Positions 48,504 through 56,293 of a stretch of 64,000 nucleotides of DNA are shown one piece after another. Under the pieces are notes generated by a model. That model saw only the letters and a list, made by a program, of their open reading frames with translations. It ran no database searches and was not told the origin of the DNA. Every line of letters begins with the position of its first letter. The stretch's first letter is position 1. The position numbers and the translations under genes were made by a program. The DNA is from Saprospiraceae bacterium (GTDB lineage Bacteria; Bacteroidota; Bacteroidia; Chitinophagales; Saprospiraceae). Location: positions 124,001 to 188,000 of the forward strand of contig JAHDCU010000005.1 of NCBI GenBank assembly GCA_020629715.1, given 5' to 3'.

Positions 48504-50084
48504 TTAGAGAATAGATTTTTTTAAAGACTCACCTAATGCTTTTGCCAATAATGGTGGAACTGCATTTCCAACTTGAGTATATTGTGGTACTTCAAATCTT
48601 CTCATTTTTCCACCAGTTGTAACTTTGGATCTAAATTCAAACCAATCCGGAAATGATTGGAATCGTGCCATTTCTCTTACCGTCATTGTTCGTAGATTTT
48701 CCATATCATAATGGCAAATATCATCCGGTATTGTTAATTGAGCTGGTGCAGGTTCAAATTCAAGTAATGCTCTCTGAGAATGTTTTTTACTCGGAATTGA
48801 TTCGATCAATCTTTGTACTTCTTTAATATTCTTTGGTCTTTTGTAGTATTCTCCAGCATTATTTTTGAAGAGTAAATTATATTGTGAGAATTCTTCAAAA
48901 AGATCTGCTAAAATTTCTTTATCAATATTTTTCCCAGTAAATAGGTTTATAGCACTTTTTTTAAGTCCATTTTGAAATCTACTAATAACCTGATAAAAAC
49001 GAAATCTTGCTTTAACTTCAAAACTATGTTCCCTTGGCTCATGATTTTTTATTAAATAATCTTCAGGCAGTGTTTTTTTTGAAAAAACTTGATTTAATTT
49101 TTTGCCATATCCTTTTTGGATGGTCGATATTTTATATTTAATTCTAGTATTGCGAATATCACCAATTGCTTCAGATGCAGAAATGTGATAATCCTTGTCG
49201 GTTGTTATTTTAGGAAATATTACACCATCGAACAGTATTGGATCTTTTTCTATATCGTAATAATCCAGATCGCTTATCGTTAAATCATTTAAATTATTAT
49301 TTGCTTTATTAAAAAAATCAAGTGATTTTTTTAATAGTATTTCTTTTGATTTATTCCTATTTATTACAGATTCAAAAAGGTCTTCTCTAAACCCTATAAG
49401 TATAAATCTTGGCCTATTTTGGGCTACTCCAAAATACTTCGAATTTAACATCATACATACGGGTACGAATCCTTCTAAAGCAAAGGCTTTACAAACTTCA
49501 AACCAAGCATAGTATTTTTCACCATTTTCTGTAAAAGGAGAGGTAATTCCTTTTACATTCTCAAGTAAAACGAATTTTGGCCTTATTAGTCCGGTAACTC
49601 GAGCAAAAGATAGAGGCAATGTATTTTTTACATCATTTTTTTTTCTTTTCCCTGCTAGACTAAAACTTTGACATGGCGGTCCTCCGGAGATTAAATCAAT
49701 TTCAGAAGAACGAATATTTTGAACTAATTCAGCATTTGTTTCTAAAATGTTCAATAATTGATTAACATCTCCTATTAATAATTTATCCTTTAATGTATTT
49801 AAATCCATTAAATCGGAATAATTCCCGGTCGATGCTTCAAATGGGTTTTCTTTCAGACGATTTTTAATCTCTTTTTTGGGAAATTGGCTTTTTATCCAGA
49901 AAGTATGATTTATAGTTTCGTTGTTTCTAAGCTCTTCGTTAAATATATTGTAAGCAAATGTTTCACCTGCCATCGGTGACAATTCATTGGCAAAATACAG
50001 GTTGAAACCAGCTTTTTCCATACCCAGACTCATTCCTCCACAACCTGCGAATAATTCAATATGATTCAATTTTTTTCTCGCCAA
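48504..50084 (-). CDS. DNA cytosine-5 methyltransferase
   Basis: A 526-residue m5C DNA methyltransferase. Motif I is ELFAGCGGMSLGMEKAGF (SAM binding, residues 10-27). Motif IV is GGPPCQSFSLAGKRK with catalytic Cys138. Motif VI is LLENVKG (E175), motif VIII is QNRPRFILIGFRED and motif X is QVGNAVPPLLAKALGESL near 504. The region between motifs VIII and X (about 240-490) is long and should hold the target-recognition domain. It is AT-rich and first in a three-gene operon with a nucleotidyltransferase-fold protein and a DUF262 protein. That layout fits a restriction-modification or other self/non-self system. The target sequence is unknown. Confidence 0.93.
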   Translation of the reverse strand: MARKKLNHIELFAGCGGMSLGMEKAGFNLYFANELSPMAGETFAYNIFNEELRNNETINHTFWIKSQFPKKEIKNRLKENPFEASTGNYSDLMDLNTLKDKLLIGDVNQLLNILETNAELVQNIRSSEIDLISGGPPCQSFSLAGKRKKNDVKNTLPLSFARVTGLIRPKFVLLENVKGITSPFTENGEKYYAWFEVCKAFALEGFVPVCMMLNSKYFGVAQNRPRFILIGFREDLFESVINRNKSKEILLKKSLDFFNKANNNLNDLTISDLDYYDIEKDPILFDGVIFPKITTDKDYHISASEAIGDIRNTRIKYKISTIQKGYGKKLNQVFSKKTLPEDYLIKNHEPREHSFEVKARFRFYQVISRFQNGLKKSAINLFTGKNIDKEILADLFEEFSQYNLLFKNNAGEYYKRPKNIKEVQRLIESIPSKKHSQRALLEFEPAPAQLTIPDDICHYDMENLRTMTVREMARFQSFPDWFEFRSKVTTGGKMRRFEVPQYTQVGNAVPPLLAKALGESLKKSIL

Positions 50085-50284
50085 TGTAACGTACTTCTTT
50101 TAATAGGGAATTTACGATCAAAGTAACTTTAATCTTGTAATTCGCACCAAAAAATTAATAGTATTCTAAAATTTAAGTAGTTCACTTAGAATTTCAGTTC
50201 TTTTACAGCCGTTAACTATTTTCACCTACTCAAAGCAAAGTTATACCTATAATACAACAATTCAATTACTGATATTTCTACTAT

Positions 50285-50462
50285 ATGTCGACATCCTCCC
50301 TGTGGTCGTCGACGATATATTGAGTTTGTGATTCTCACGATACATGCGATGACTCCTCCCTTTGGTCGGGATACGCCGCATATATCGTGATATGATGGAA
50401 TTCCAAAAAATTCGGAGATTCGCCCCATTTTTACTCACTCCACATATCACAAACTCAATATC
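50285..50462. repeat. Nested palindromic element in the gap upstream of the methyltransferase
   Basis: The outer inverted repeat is ATATTGAGTTTGTGAT (50317-50332) with its exact complement at 50446-50461. Inside it CACGATACATGCG (50336-50348) pairs with CGCATATATCGTG (50377-50389) at 12 of 13 positions. To the left, GTCGAC occurs at 50287-50292 and 50308-50313. The two loops carry the same 15-mer with one difference (TCCTCCCTKTGGTCG, 50294-50308 and 50354-50368). It may be a MITE-like or REP-like element or a structured RNA. Outside it, 50085-50606 shows no gene or other clear signal. Confidence 0.65.
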
Positions 50463-50606
50463 AATGCAGAATTAAGGTCTTTCTTCTTAAAATATCCCAT
50501 ACCTCAACCCTTGTACTCTTTAGCATGACTAAAGTTATAAAAAATTTAGCTTAAGAATATAAGGAGATACTTTAGATACTTAAAGCAATTCTAAATCAAA
50601 AAACAA

Positions 50607-51944
50607 TCACCCCATCCGTCCTTTTCGATTCATCTCCAACACCGCTTTTTCAATACCATTAGGTGTAAGGGGATACATCTCAAAGATCTCTTGGATGACT
50701 TTGGTAGTGAAGGTATGTTCCCACCATTCTTGTCGGTCTGGATTTAGCCAAGCTGCTTTTTTAAATTTATTTGCGATGTCTAGCCAATGTTGTATGCTGG
50801 AGCGACCAAGTTCGTATGGAGCCATGGCGGCATCTCCGATGATGAATACATTATAATCAGGCGAATGCTTGAGGAAACGATCGATGTTCATGCGCTCTGA
50901 TCTGCGGGCATCGGTGAAGACATATTCATAGATGGTATTATGGAAGTAGAATGTCTTTAGGTCATGGGCAAACCGAGTCTTCATCTTTTTGAAGAGCTGA
51001 GTCACGGTATGGATGTAGGGATTCATAGAGTATCCACCATTATCGATGAGAAGAATGACCTTCATCTCGCGGCTGATCTTATCCTTGAGCTCTGGGACGA
51101 ACAGTCCTCCTCGCTTCAGTCCCATGTCGATAGTGCCTTGCACATCCAGCTCTTCTTCTGCACTTTCTGATATGACTCCTTTGAGCGAAGCGAGGCTTGC
51201 GTCAATGTTGTTGTCATTGATTTGCTCATCCTTGTCTACCGGAAAATATCTTGCATCCCCAATGACTTTTCGAGCCATCTTACCACCACCTGCTCCTCCG
51301 ACACGTATACCACCTTTGGCTGCGCCGCCAAATCCATATGGGGAGATACCACCTTGTCCGATCCAATGACTTCCACCAAAATGTTGGTCTTTCTGCTGAT
51401 CCGCAACTCGACGCATCCGATCTAGTAATTCGTTGATATCTATATCTGAAAAATCCGATGCTCGATCCAAAGGTCGATTAGGTCCTTGCGATGCATTCGC
51501 GTCTTGATCAATTTGATCCTCTAAGTCAGGATTATCCTGCTCCAAGATTTGCTTTCCGTCAATGATCTTTTTGATATCATAGCTTGTCAGATGCACTTGA
51601 TCCAAAAATCGATCGATCAGACTTTGCAGGTCAGGGGTCTCTGCTTCATCATCGAGCGATTCTAGGTAGTTTTCTTTCCATTCTTGAAAAGCCACTGATC
51701 GAGTAATCGCACTACCTAGTGTTTCACCTGGCTTAAATTGTATGTTTAGAAAGTACTCATAATAAGCCTTGCTAAATGGCCCTATATCCTGCGGTTTCTT
51801 AACGATGATCCCTTTCAATACTACAAATAGATCTCCAAACGTCTTTACTAATCCATTTTCAAAACTCTTTTGCAGCAGAAGCAATGACCGCACATCGGCT
51901 TGCAGTTTGTGAGTTCGGAATGCTTGTGGGAGGGATTGGAACAT
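50607..51944 (-). CDS. VWA-domain protein (CoxE-like) paired with MoxR ATPase
   Basis: A 445-residue protein. The C-terminal VWA-like domain (about 240-430) starts VILLIDNGGYSMNPYIHTV, a variant MIDAS DxGxS site, and continues KTFYFHNTIYEYVFTDARRSERM and YNVFIIGDAAMAPYELG. The middle holds an acidic stretch (DNPDLEDQIDQDAN) and a glycine-rich linker (GGAAKGGIRVGGAGGGK). Such proteins work with MoxR ATPases as chaperones for metal-centre or complex assembly. The start codon is preceded directly by the heptad array, so no ordinary ribosome-binding site is visible. Confidence 0.85.
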   Translation of the reverse strand: MFQSLPQAFRTHKLQADVRSLLLLQKSFENGLVKTFGDLFVVLKGIIVKKPQDIGPFSKAYYEYFLNIQFKPGETLGSAITRSVAFQEWKENYLESLDDEAETPDLQSLIDRFLDQVHLTSYDIKKIIDGKQILEQDNPDLEDQIDQDANASQGPNRPLDRASDFSDIDINELLDRMRRVADQQKDQHFGGSHWIGQGGISPYGFGGAAKGGIRVGGAGGGKMARKVIGDARYFPVDKDEQINDNNIDASLASLKGVISESAEEELDVQGTIDMGLKRGGLFVPELKDKISREMKVILLIDNGGYSMNPYIHTVTQLFKKMKTRFAHDLKTFYFHNTIYEYVFTDARRSERMNIDRFLKHSPDYNVFIIGDAAMAPYELGRSSIQHWLDIANKFKKAAWLNPDRQEWWEHTFTTKVIQEIFEMYPLTPNGIEKAVLEMNRKGRMG

Positions 51945-51950
51945 TAGTTT

Positions 51951-52077
51951 GGTTTAGGGTTTAGGGTTTAGTTGTCAGTAGTTTGGGTTACGGGTTACGA
52001 GGATTCGGGTTACGGGTTACGGGGTTTCTTTTTCGGTATTCCGTATTCGGTATTCGTGTTTCGATGTTCGTTGTTCG
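51951..52077. repeat. Degenerate 7-bp repeat array between moxR and the VWA gene
   Basis: Eighteen consecutive heptads in one register with one extra base at 52000. In order they include GGTTTAG three times, TTGTCAG, TAGTTTG, GGTTACG twice, GGATTCG, GGTTACG twice, GGGTTTC, TTTTTCG, GTATTCC, GTATTCG twice, TGTTTCG, ATGTTCG and TTGTTCG. From the GGTTACG units onward most end in CG. The array begins 6 bp upstream of the VWA start codon. Confidence 0.8.
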
Positions 52078-52108
52078 GTTGCTCTTTCTCTTTATTCCTT
52101 TAGCACAG

Positions 52109-52140
52109 CTAAAATCTAAAATCTAAAATCTAAAATCTAA
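52109..52140. repeat. CTAAAAT heptad array at the moxR stop codon
   Basis: Four exact CTAAAAT units followed by CTAA. The last CTA is the moxR stop codon (TAG on the minus strand), so the array begins exactly at the end of the gene. It is separated from the larger array by about 30 bp. Confidence 0.85.
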
Positions 52141-53054
52141 TTCGGTAACGACCGCTTCATATAATCTGAGCTGCCAGAGCTAAATAGCTTGCTTTGTACT
52201 TTTTCTAGATCTGATTGTGTTTTGATTAAGGCTCCGATGCCATCTAAGTTTTTCATTTTTTCTAGTGTTTCTTCTTTGGCAAATTGCTGTAGGTATTTTA
52301 ACCAATGCAATAGCTCTCTAGTACTGGGTGCACGTTCAAGACCTAGATTTCTCATATGATAGAAGATGTTGAGTGCTGTATTCACGACTTCATCATCTGC
52401 TTTTGGGTAGTGTCTTATCACGATGGATTTCATGGTATCAGGCTCTGGGAATGCGATATAATGATAGATGCATCGTCCTTTGAATGCCGTAGGCAGCTCT
52501 TGCTCTCGATTACTCGTGATCACAATGGCGGGCATATCTTCCTCTGATACCTCGATAACTCGACCTGATTCTGGCATGACGAATTTTCGATGACTGAGTG
52601 CATATAGCAAGTCATTAGGGAATTCCCGAGGTGCCTTGTCGATCTCATCGATCAATAAGACAGAGTGGGGGCTCATGAATGCTTTTGCCGCTGGTCCCAT
52701 CAAGATATAATCATCTAATTGCTCCGTAGATCTACCACCTGTACTCAGTTTTGAGTCCATTCCTTTTTCTTCACGTTGCATATTGAGCACTTCGATTTGA
52801 GAGTCTCTGAGATACTTTACGTGATCAAACTTGGCAACGAATTGCTCGACATTTGCCTTAGATCCCACAGGGTATACATGTAAGTCAAGTCCATGTGATT
52901 TTGAGTATTGTAGCGGTAGCTCCGTCTTACCGGTTCCTGGCTCACCTTCTATAAGCAGTGGCATCCCAAGCACTCGTGCCATATGAAAGGCTTGCGCTAA
53001 ATCTCCATCACATACATAGATGTCATTGCCGTCCCAAAGATCTTTTTTAGCCAT
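52137..53054 (-). CDS. MoxR family AAA+ ATPase
   Basis: A 305-residue ATPase. Walker A is GEPGTGKTELP near residue 37; Walker B is VLLIDEIDKAPREFPNDLL near residue 133; sensor 1 is IVITSNREQELPTAFKGRCIYH. The lid follows at 220-300. MoxR proteins act with VWA proteins to remodel or insert cofactors into target complexes; the VWA partner is the next gene on this strand. Heptad repeat arrays lie on both sides. Confidence 0.92.
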   Translation of the reverse strand: MAKKDLWDGNDIYVCDGDLAQAFHMARVLGMPLLIEGEPGTGKTELPLQYSKSHGLDLHVYPVGSKANVEQFVAKFDHVKYLRDSQIEVLNMQREEKGMDSKLSTGGRSTEQLDDYILMGPAAKAFMSPHSVLLIDEIDKAPREFPNDLLYALSHRKFVMPESGRVIEVSEEDMPAIVITSNREQELPTAFKGRCIYHYIAFPEPDTMKSIVIRHYPKADDEVVNTALNIFYHMRNLGLERAPSTRELLHWLKYLQQFAKEETLEKMKNLDGIGALIKTQSDLEKVQSKLFSSGSSDYMKRSLPN

Positions 53055-53082
53055 AGTTTTTTGTTTAGTTGTCAGTCAGATG

Positions 53083-53180
53083 GTTGTCAGTTGTCGGTAT
53101 TCGTTGTTCGTTTTTCGAGGGTCGGGGGTCGGTTATTGTTCTTCGGTATTCGTATTTCGTGTTTCGTTTTTCGGTGATCG
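53083..53180. repeat. Degenerate 7-bp repeat array upstream of moxR
   Basis: Fourteen consecutive heptads in one register. Twelve end in TCG; the exceptions end TCA (first) and TTG (eighth). Examples are GTTGTCG, GTATTCG, TTGTTCG, TTTTTCG, AGGGTCG, TATTTCG and GTGATCG. The first four bases vary. It lies 29 bp upstream of the moxR start codon. Confidence 0.8.
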
Positions 53181-53257
53181 ATCATGCTAATCACTCTTAT
53201 CCTTTTTCCAAAAATAAACTTATGTAAAGCTAAACACTGCTCCTACATCCAAGTTTC

Positions 53258-53316
53258 CCGTAAACCGTAAACCGTAAACCGTAAACCGTAAACCGTAAAC
53301 CGTAAACCGTAAACCG
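53258..53316. repeat. CCGTAAA heptad array at the cytochrome gene stop codon
   Basis: Eight exact CCGTAAA units plus CCG. It ends on the base next to the stop codon of the cytochrome gene. On the minus strand the unit reads TTTACGG, close to the GGTTTAG and GGTTACG units of the array at 51951-52077. Confidence 0.9.
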
Positions 53317-53709
53317 TTAATTATCGCAATTCTCCAGTTGTGCTTTCACATCCTTTAGCGTCGTAAATCGTTCGTCTTTCAATAAGACATTGTCCATGTA
53401 GTTGATGATATTCACGATTTCGATTTCGCTAAGATCTTTATTTCTCGGCATTTCTTGTTCGTACCACTCATCATTTACCAAGATAGAATCTTTTAATCCA
53501 TATCTGATGATACAGCTTAGTTGATCTCTATTGTTTTTGTAGTAGTCAGATTCTAGTGGCGGTATGAGTTTCGCCAGTCCTGATCCATCTTTCATATGAC
53601 AAGATTCGCAATGCACTCCATATAGTCTTTCACCTTGCTTGTAGGTGTCTAATTCGCAAGATGATAGTGAGATTAGGATAATAATGATATAACTAGCCGG
53701 GTGTTTCAC
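53317..53709 (-). CDS. Cytochrome c lipoprotein
   Basis: A 130-residue small c-type cytochrome. A signal with lipobox LSSC (Cys18) is followed by the haem motif CESCH in YGVHCESCHMKDGSGLAKLIPPL. The distal methionine is in YEQEMPRNKDLSEIEIVNIINYM. It starts at GTG 53709, overlapping the SCO gene by 17 bp. It probably passes electrons in the periplasm, perhaps to an oxidase matured by the SCO protein. Confidence 0.9.
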   Translation of the reverse strand: MKHPASYIIIILISLSSCELDTYKQGERLYGVHCESCHMKDGSGLAKLIPPLESDYYKNNRDQLSCIIRYGLKDSILVNDEWYEQEMPRNKDLSEIEIVNIINYMDNVLLKDERFTTLKDVKAQLENCDN

Positions 53710-54319
53710 TCACTTCTTTTAGCAGTAGATCGATATCATCTAAAAACTTAGTTACACTTTCTTCCTCTGTTCCTTCTGCGAAAGAACGTACATGTCCTTT
53801 TTGATCAATTAAAAGGATCTTTCCACTATGGTCAAAACCACCAGGAGCATCAGGATCTTCGTAGGCCACGACAAAGTATTCGTTGGCTAGCTCAAAGATG
53901 ACATCCTTGTCTTCATGGCGGAGAAAATACCATTTATCGTGGTCTGCGCCTAGGTTCGTTGCATACTGTTTTAGTCGATCCACCGAATCTCTTTTAGGAT
54001 CCAGAGTATGACTAATGAGTTTTATTTTGGGGTTATCCGCATATTTTTCATTGATGCGCATCATTTGCTTTTTGACTTTTGGGCATATCGAAGGACAGCT
54101 CATAAAGAAAAAATCAGCAACATATATATAGTCACTTAGTGATTCATTGTTGATGACCATGCTATCCTGATTGAGCATTTCGAAAGCAGGTATTTTGTGA
54201 TTGACTTCCACACCATCTACCATCTTTTTTTTACCGATATAGGGTAAGGTTGTAGGTGCCTCAGGTCCACAAGAGTATAAAAAACCGAGAATTGCTATCC
54301 AATAGATGTATTTATTCAT
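53693..54319 (-). CDS. SCO1/SenC family copper chaperone lipoprotein
   Basis: A 208-residue lipoprotein (lipobox LYSC) with a thioredoxin-like fold. The copper site is C75-PSI-C79 in FMSCPSICPKVKKQM and His164 in GGFDHSGKILL. SCO proteins deliver copper to the CuA site of cytochrome oxidase. I use ATG 54319; a TTG two codons earlier is the alternative. It lies between a lipoprotein gene and a cytochrome c gene, each overlapping it, so the three form one operon. Confidence 0.93.
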   Translation of the reverse strand: MNKYIYWIAILGFLYSCGPEAPTTLPYIGKKKMVDGVEVNHKIPAFEMLNQDSMVINNESLSDYIYVADFFFMSCPSICPKVKKQMMRINEKYADNPKIKLISHTLDPKRDSVDRLKQYATNLGADHDKWYFLRHEDKDVIFELANEYFVVAYEDPDAPGGFDHSGKILLIDQKGHVRSFAEGTEEESVTKFLDDIDLLLKEVSETPG

Positions 54320-54719
54320 CGCCAACTAGTTTTTTCCCTTTTGCAATCGAACTGAGCATATCGTCGCTCACTTTCTGGATAATATCTTTCTGTTCTGTTA
54401 GGTACTTTTTGATATTTTCTTCAGTATCCCGGTCATAATCTCTTTTAAATTCTGACATCCAGTTCATCATTCCATCATCGGCTGCATTGAGTTCATCTAC
54501 AGTTTGTACATATACCTGCTTTAATGAATCACTTAGATCCTTTTCTCTGAGTTTTTTCTTGAGCGCTTTTCTCGTCTTGCTGATCTCGCCCATTTTTGGC
54601 ATCACTTCATCGTGTATGTGCATGACCTCATCGTAAAGCTTTTGGTTTTCTGTCGATGTAAAACTAGGTTTACAAGCGAAGAGGAGTAGTATGATGGAAA
54701 AAGTTAATATTCTTATCAT
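54312..54719 (-). CDS. Helical lipoprotein of unknown function in the SCO operon
   Basis: A 135-residue lipoprotein (lipobox LFAC, Cys16). The mature part is highly charged and helical with histidine and methionine residues (DEVMHIHDEVMPKMGEI and DDGMMNWMSEFKRDYD), which could bind copper, in keeping with its place in front of the SCO gene. Coiled-coil character is strong. The metal-binding idea is inference. Confidence 0.75.
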   Translation of the reverse strand: MIRILTFSIILLLFACKPSFTSTENQKLYDEVMHIHDEVMPKMGEISKTRKALKKKLREKDLSDSLKQVYVQTVDELNAADDGMMNWMSEFKRDYDRDTEENIKKYLTEQKDIIQKVSDDMLSSIAKGKKLVGDE

Positions 54720-54849
54720 AAATTTATTTTATCATGAAATTACTACTGATCATGTTGAAAAATGTCATTGTGCAGTAAATAATGACAATCAAATACTCAA
54801 CTAAAAAATGGCTACAATGTTTCTATTTTCAATAACATAATCTTTGCAA

Positions 54850-56274
54850 GTGAAAAGATCAATCGTATGGTTTCGCAACGACCTTAGAGTACATGATAAT
54901 GAAGCGCTACATGATGCATTGACTCATTCGGATGAGATCATTCCTGTATACGTGCTGGACGATAGGATATTTAGAGGAAATACTGCTTTTGGCTTTGATA
55001 AAACGGGGGTTCATCGTCTGCGCTTTGTCTTAGAATCTCTTTATGATTTACGGAAGTCTCTAGAAGATATGGGCACTACGCTTATTATACGGAGTGGCAT
55101 CACTGAAGATGTGATCACCGATATCGCGAGAGAATATAAGACCAGCTGGGTATACTGCAATCGAGAACGAACCGACGAAGAAGTAAAAGTGCAAGATGTA
55201 CTTGAAAATAGGCTTTGGGAGATCGGGCAAGAGATGCGCTACTATCGAGGTAAGATGTTATACTATACGGCAGATTTACCCTTTCCGATCAGTCATACAC
55301 CTGATCAGTTTACCGCATTTAGAAAAGAAGTTGAAAAGTACGTACCGGTACGTAAACCGATCGAAATGGATGGGTTAAAGGCACAGCCTTTGAGCATCAA
55401 TATTGATAAAGGTCATATTCCGACACTGAGAGATTTTGGCCATGATGAACCAGATAAAGTTATGGATCATTTAAGAGGTGGTGAGAGCATCGCCTTGCAA
55501 GAGCTGCAATATTATATATGGGATTCTGACCTTGTAGCGACCTATAAAAAAACGAGAAATGGACTATTGGGTAGAGATTTTTCGAGTAAGCTGAGTACGT
55601 GGCTTTCTGTAGGTTGTTTGTCTCCTAAGACTGTATATGCAGAGGTCAAAAAATATGAAAAAGAACGGAAGAAAAATGACTCGACCTATTGGTTGGTGTT
55701 TGAATTACTGTGGAGAGATTTTTTCCGATTGATGGGTAAAAAGCATGGTAATAAGATCTTCCATAGGTTAGGTACTCACGGTGATGACCCATCTATAGTT
55801 GGTGGTAAGGATATGAAATTATTTAGAGTATGGGCAGAGGGTCGTACTGGGATACCTTTCATCGATGCCAATATGCGAGAGCTCAATGCTACAGGTTTTA
55901 TGTCCAATAGAGGAAGACAAAATGTTGCTAGTTTCTTGACCAAAGACCTGAAGCTCGACTGGCGCATGGGAGCGGAGTATTTTGAAAGTATGTTGATCGA
56001 TTATGACCCATGTAGTAATTATGGAAATTGGAATTATGTGGCTGGGGTAGGAGTAGACCCACGAGCAGGACGATATTTCAATATCTTATTTCAAGCTAAG
56101 CGATATGATCAAAACGGAAAGTATGTGAAAAACTGGTTACCAGAACTTCGTGCCTTACCCGCAGATCTCGTGCATACTCCCGATCGATTGAGATCTGATC
56201 AACAGCAAAAGTTCGGTATACAACTAGGTAAAGACTACCCTCAAGCAGTGGTGAGTAGCAAGAAGTGGGATTAA
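54850..56274 (+). CDS. DASH-family cryptochrome/photolyase
   Basis: About 474 residues. The N-terminal photolyase domain starts RSIVWFRNDLRVHDNEAL. The FAD-binding C-terminal half has LSTWLSVGCLSPKTVYAEV, LLWRDFFRLMGKKHGNKIF, GIPFIDANMRELNATGFMSNRGRQNVASFL (split) and the DASH signature WNYVAGVGVDPRAGRYFNIL. DASH proteins repair cyclobutane dimers in single-stranded or looped DNA and may sense blue light. I use GTG 54850; a TTG at 54844 lies in a promoter-like AATCTTTG element. Confidence 0.92.
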   Translation: MKRSIVWFRNDLRVHDNEALHDALTHSDEIIPVYVLDDRIFRGNTAFGFDKTGVHRLRFVLESLYDLRKSLEDMGTTLIIRSGITEDVITDIAREYKTSWVYCNRERTDEEVKVQDVLENRLWEIGQEMRYYRGKMLYYTADLPFPISHTPDQFTAFRKEVEKYVPVRKPIEMDGLKAQPLSINIDKGHIPTLRDFGHDEPDKVMDHLRGGESIALQELQYYIWDSDLVATYKKTRNGLLGRDFSSKLSTWLSVGCLSPKTVYAEVKKYEKERKKNDSTYWLVFELLWRDFFRLMGKKHGNKIFHRLGTHGDDPSIVGGKDMKLFRVWAEGRTGIPFIDANMRELNATGFMSNRGRQNVASFLTKDLKLDWRMGAEYFESMLIDYDPCSNYGNWNYVAGVGVDPRAGRYFNILFQAKRYDQNGKYVKNWLPELRALPADLVHTPDRLRSDQQQKFGIQLGKDYPQAVVSSKKWD

Positions 56275-56293
56275 AATTTTAGTTCTTCTGGTT

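Noticed and set aside
51951-51971. Telomere-like TTTAGGG units
   Set aside because: Only three units, inside a longer mixed heptad array in the middle of an operon.
53258-53316. Possible CRISPR array
   Set aside because: The repeats are 7 bp with no spacers and no cas genes in the window.
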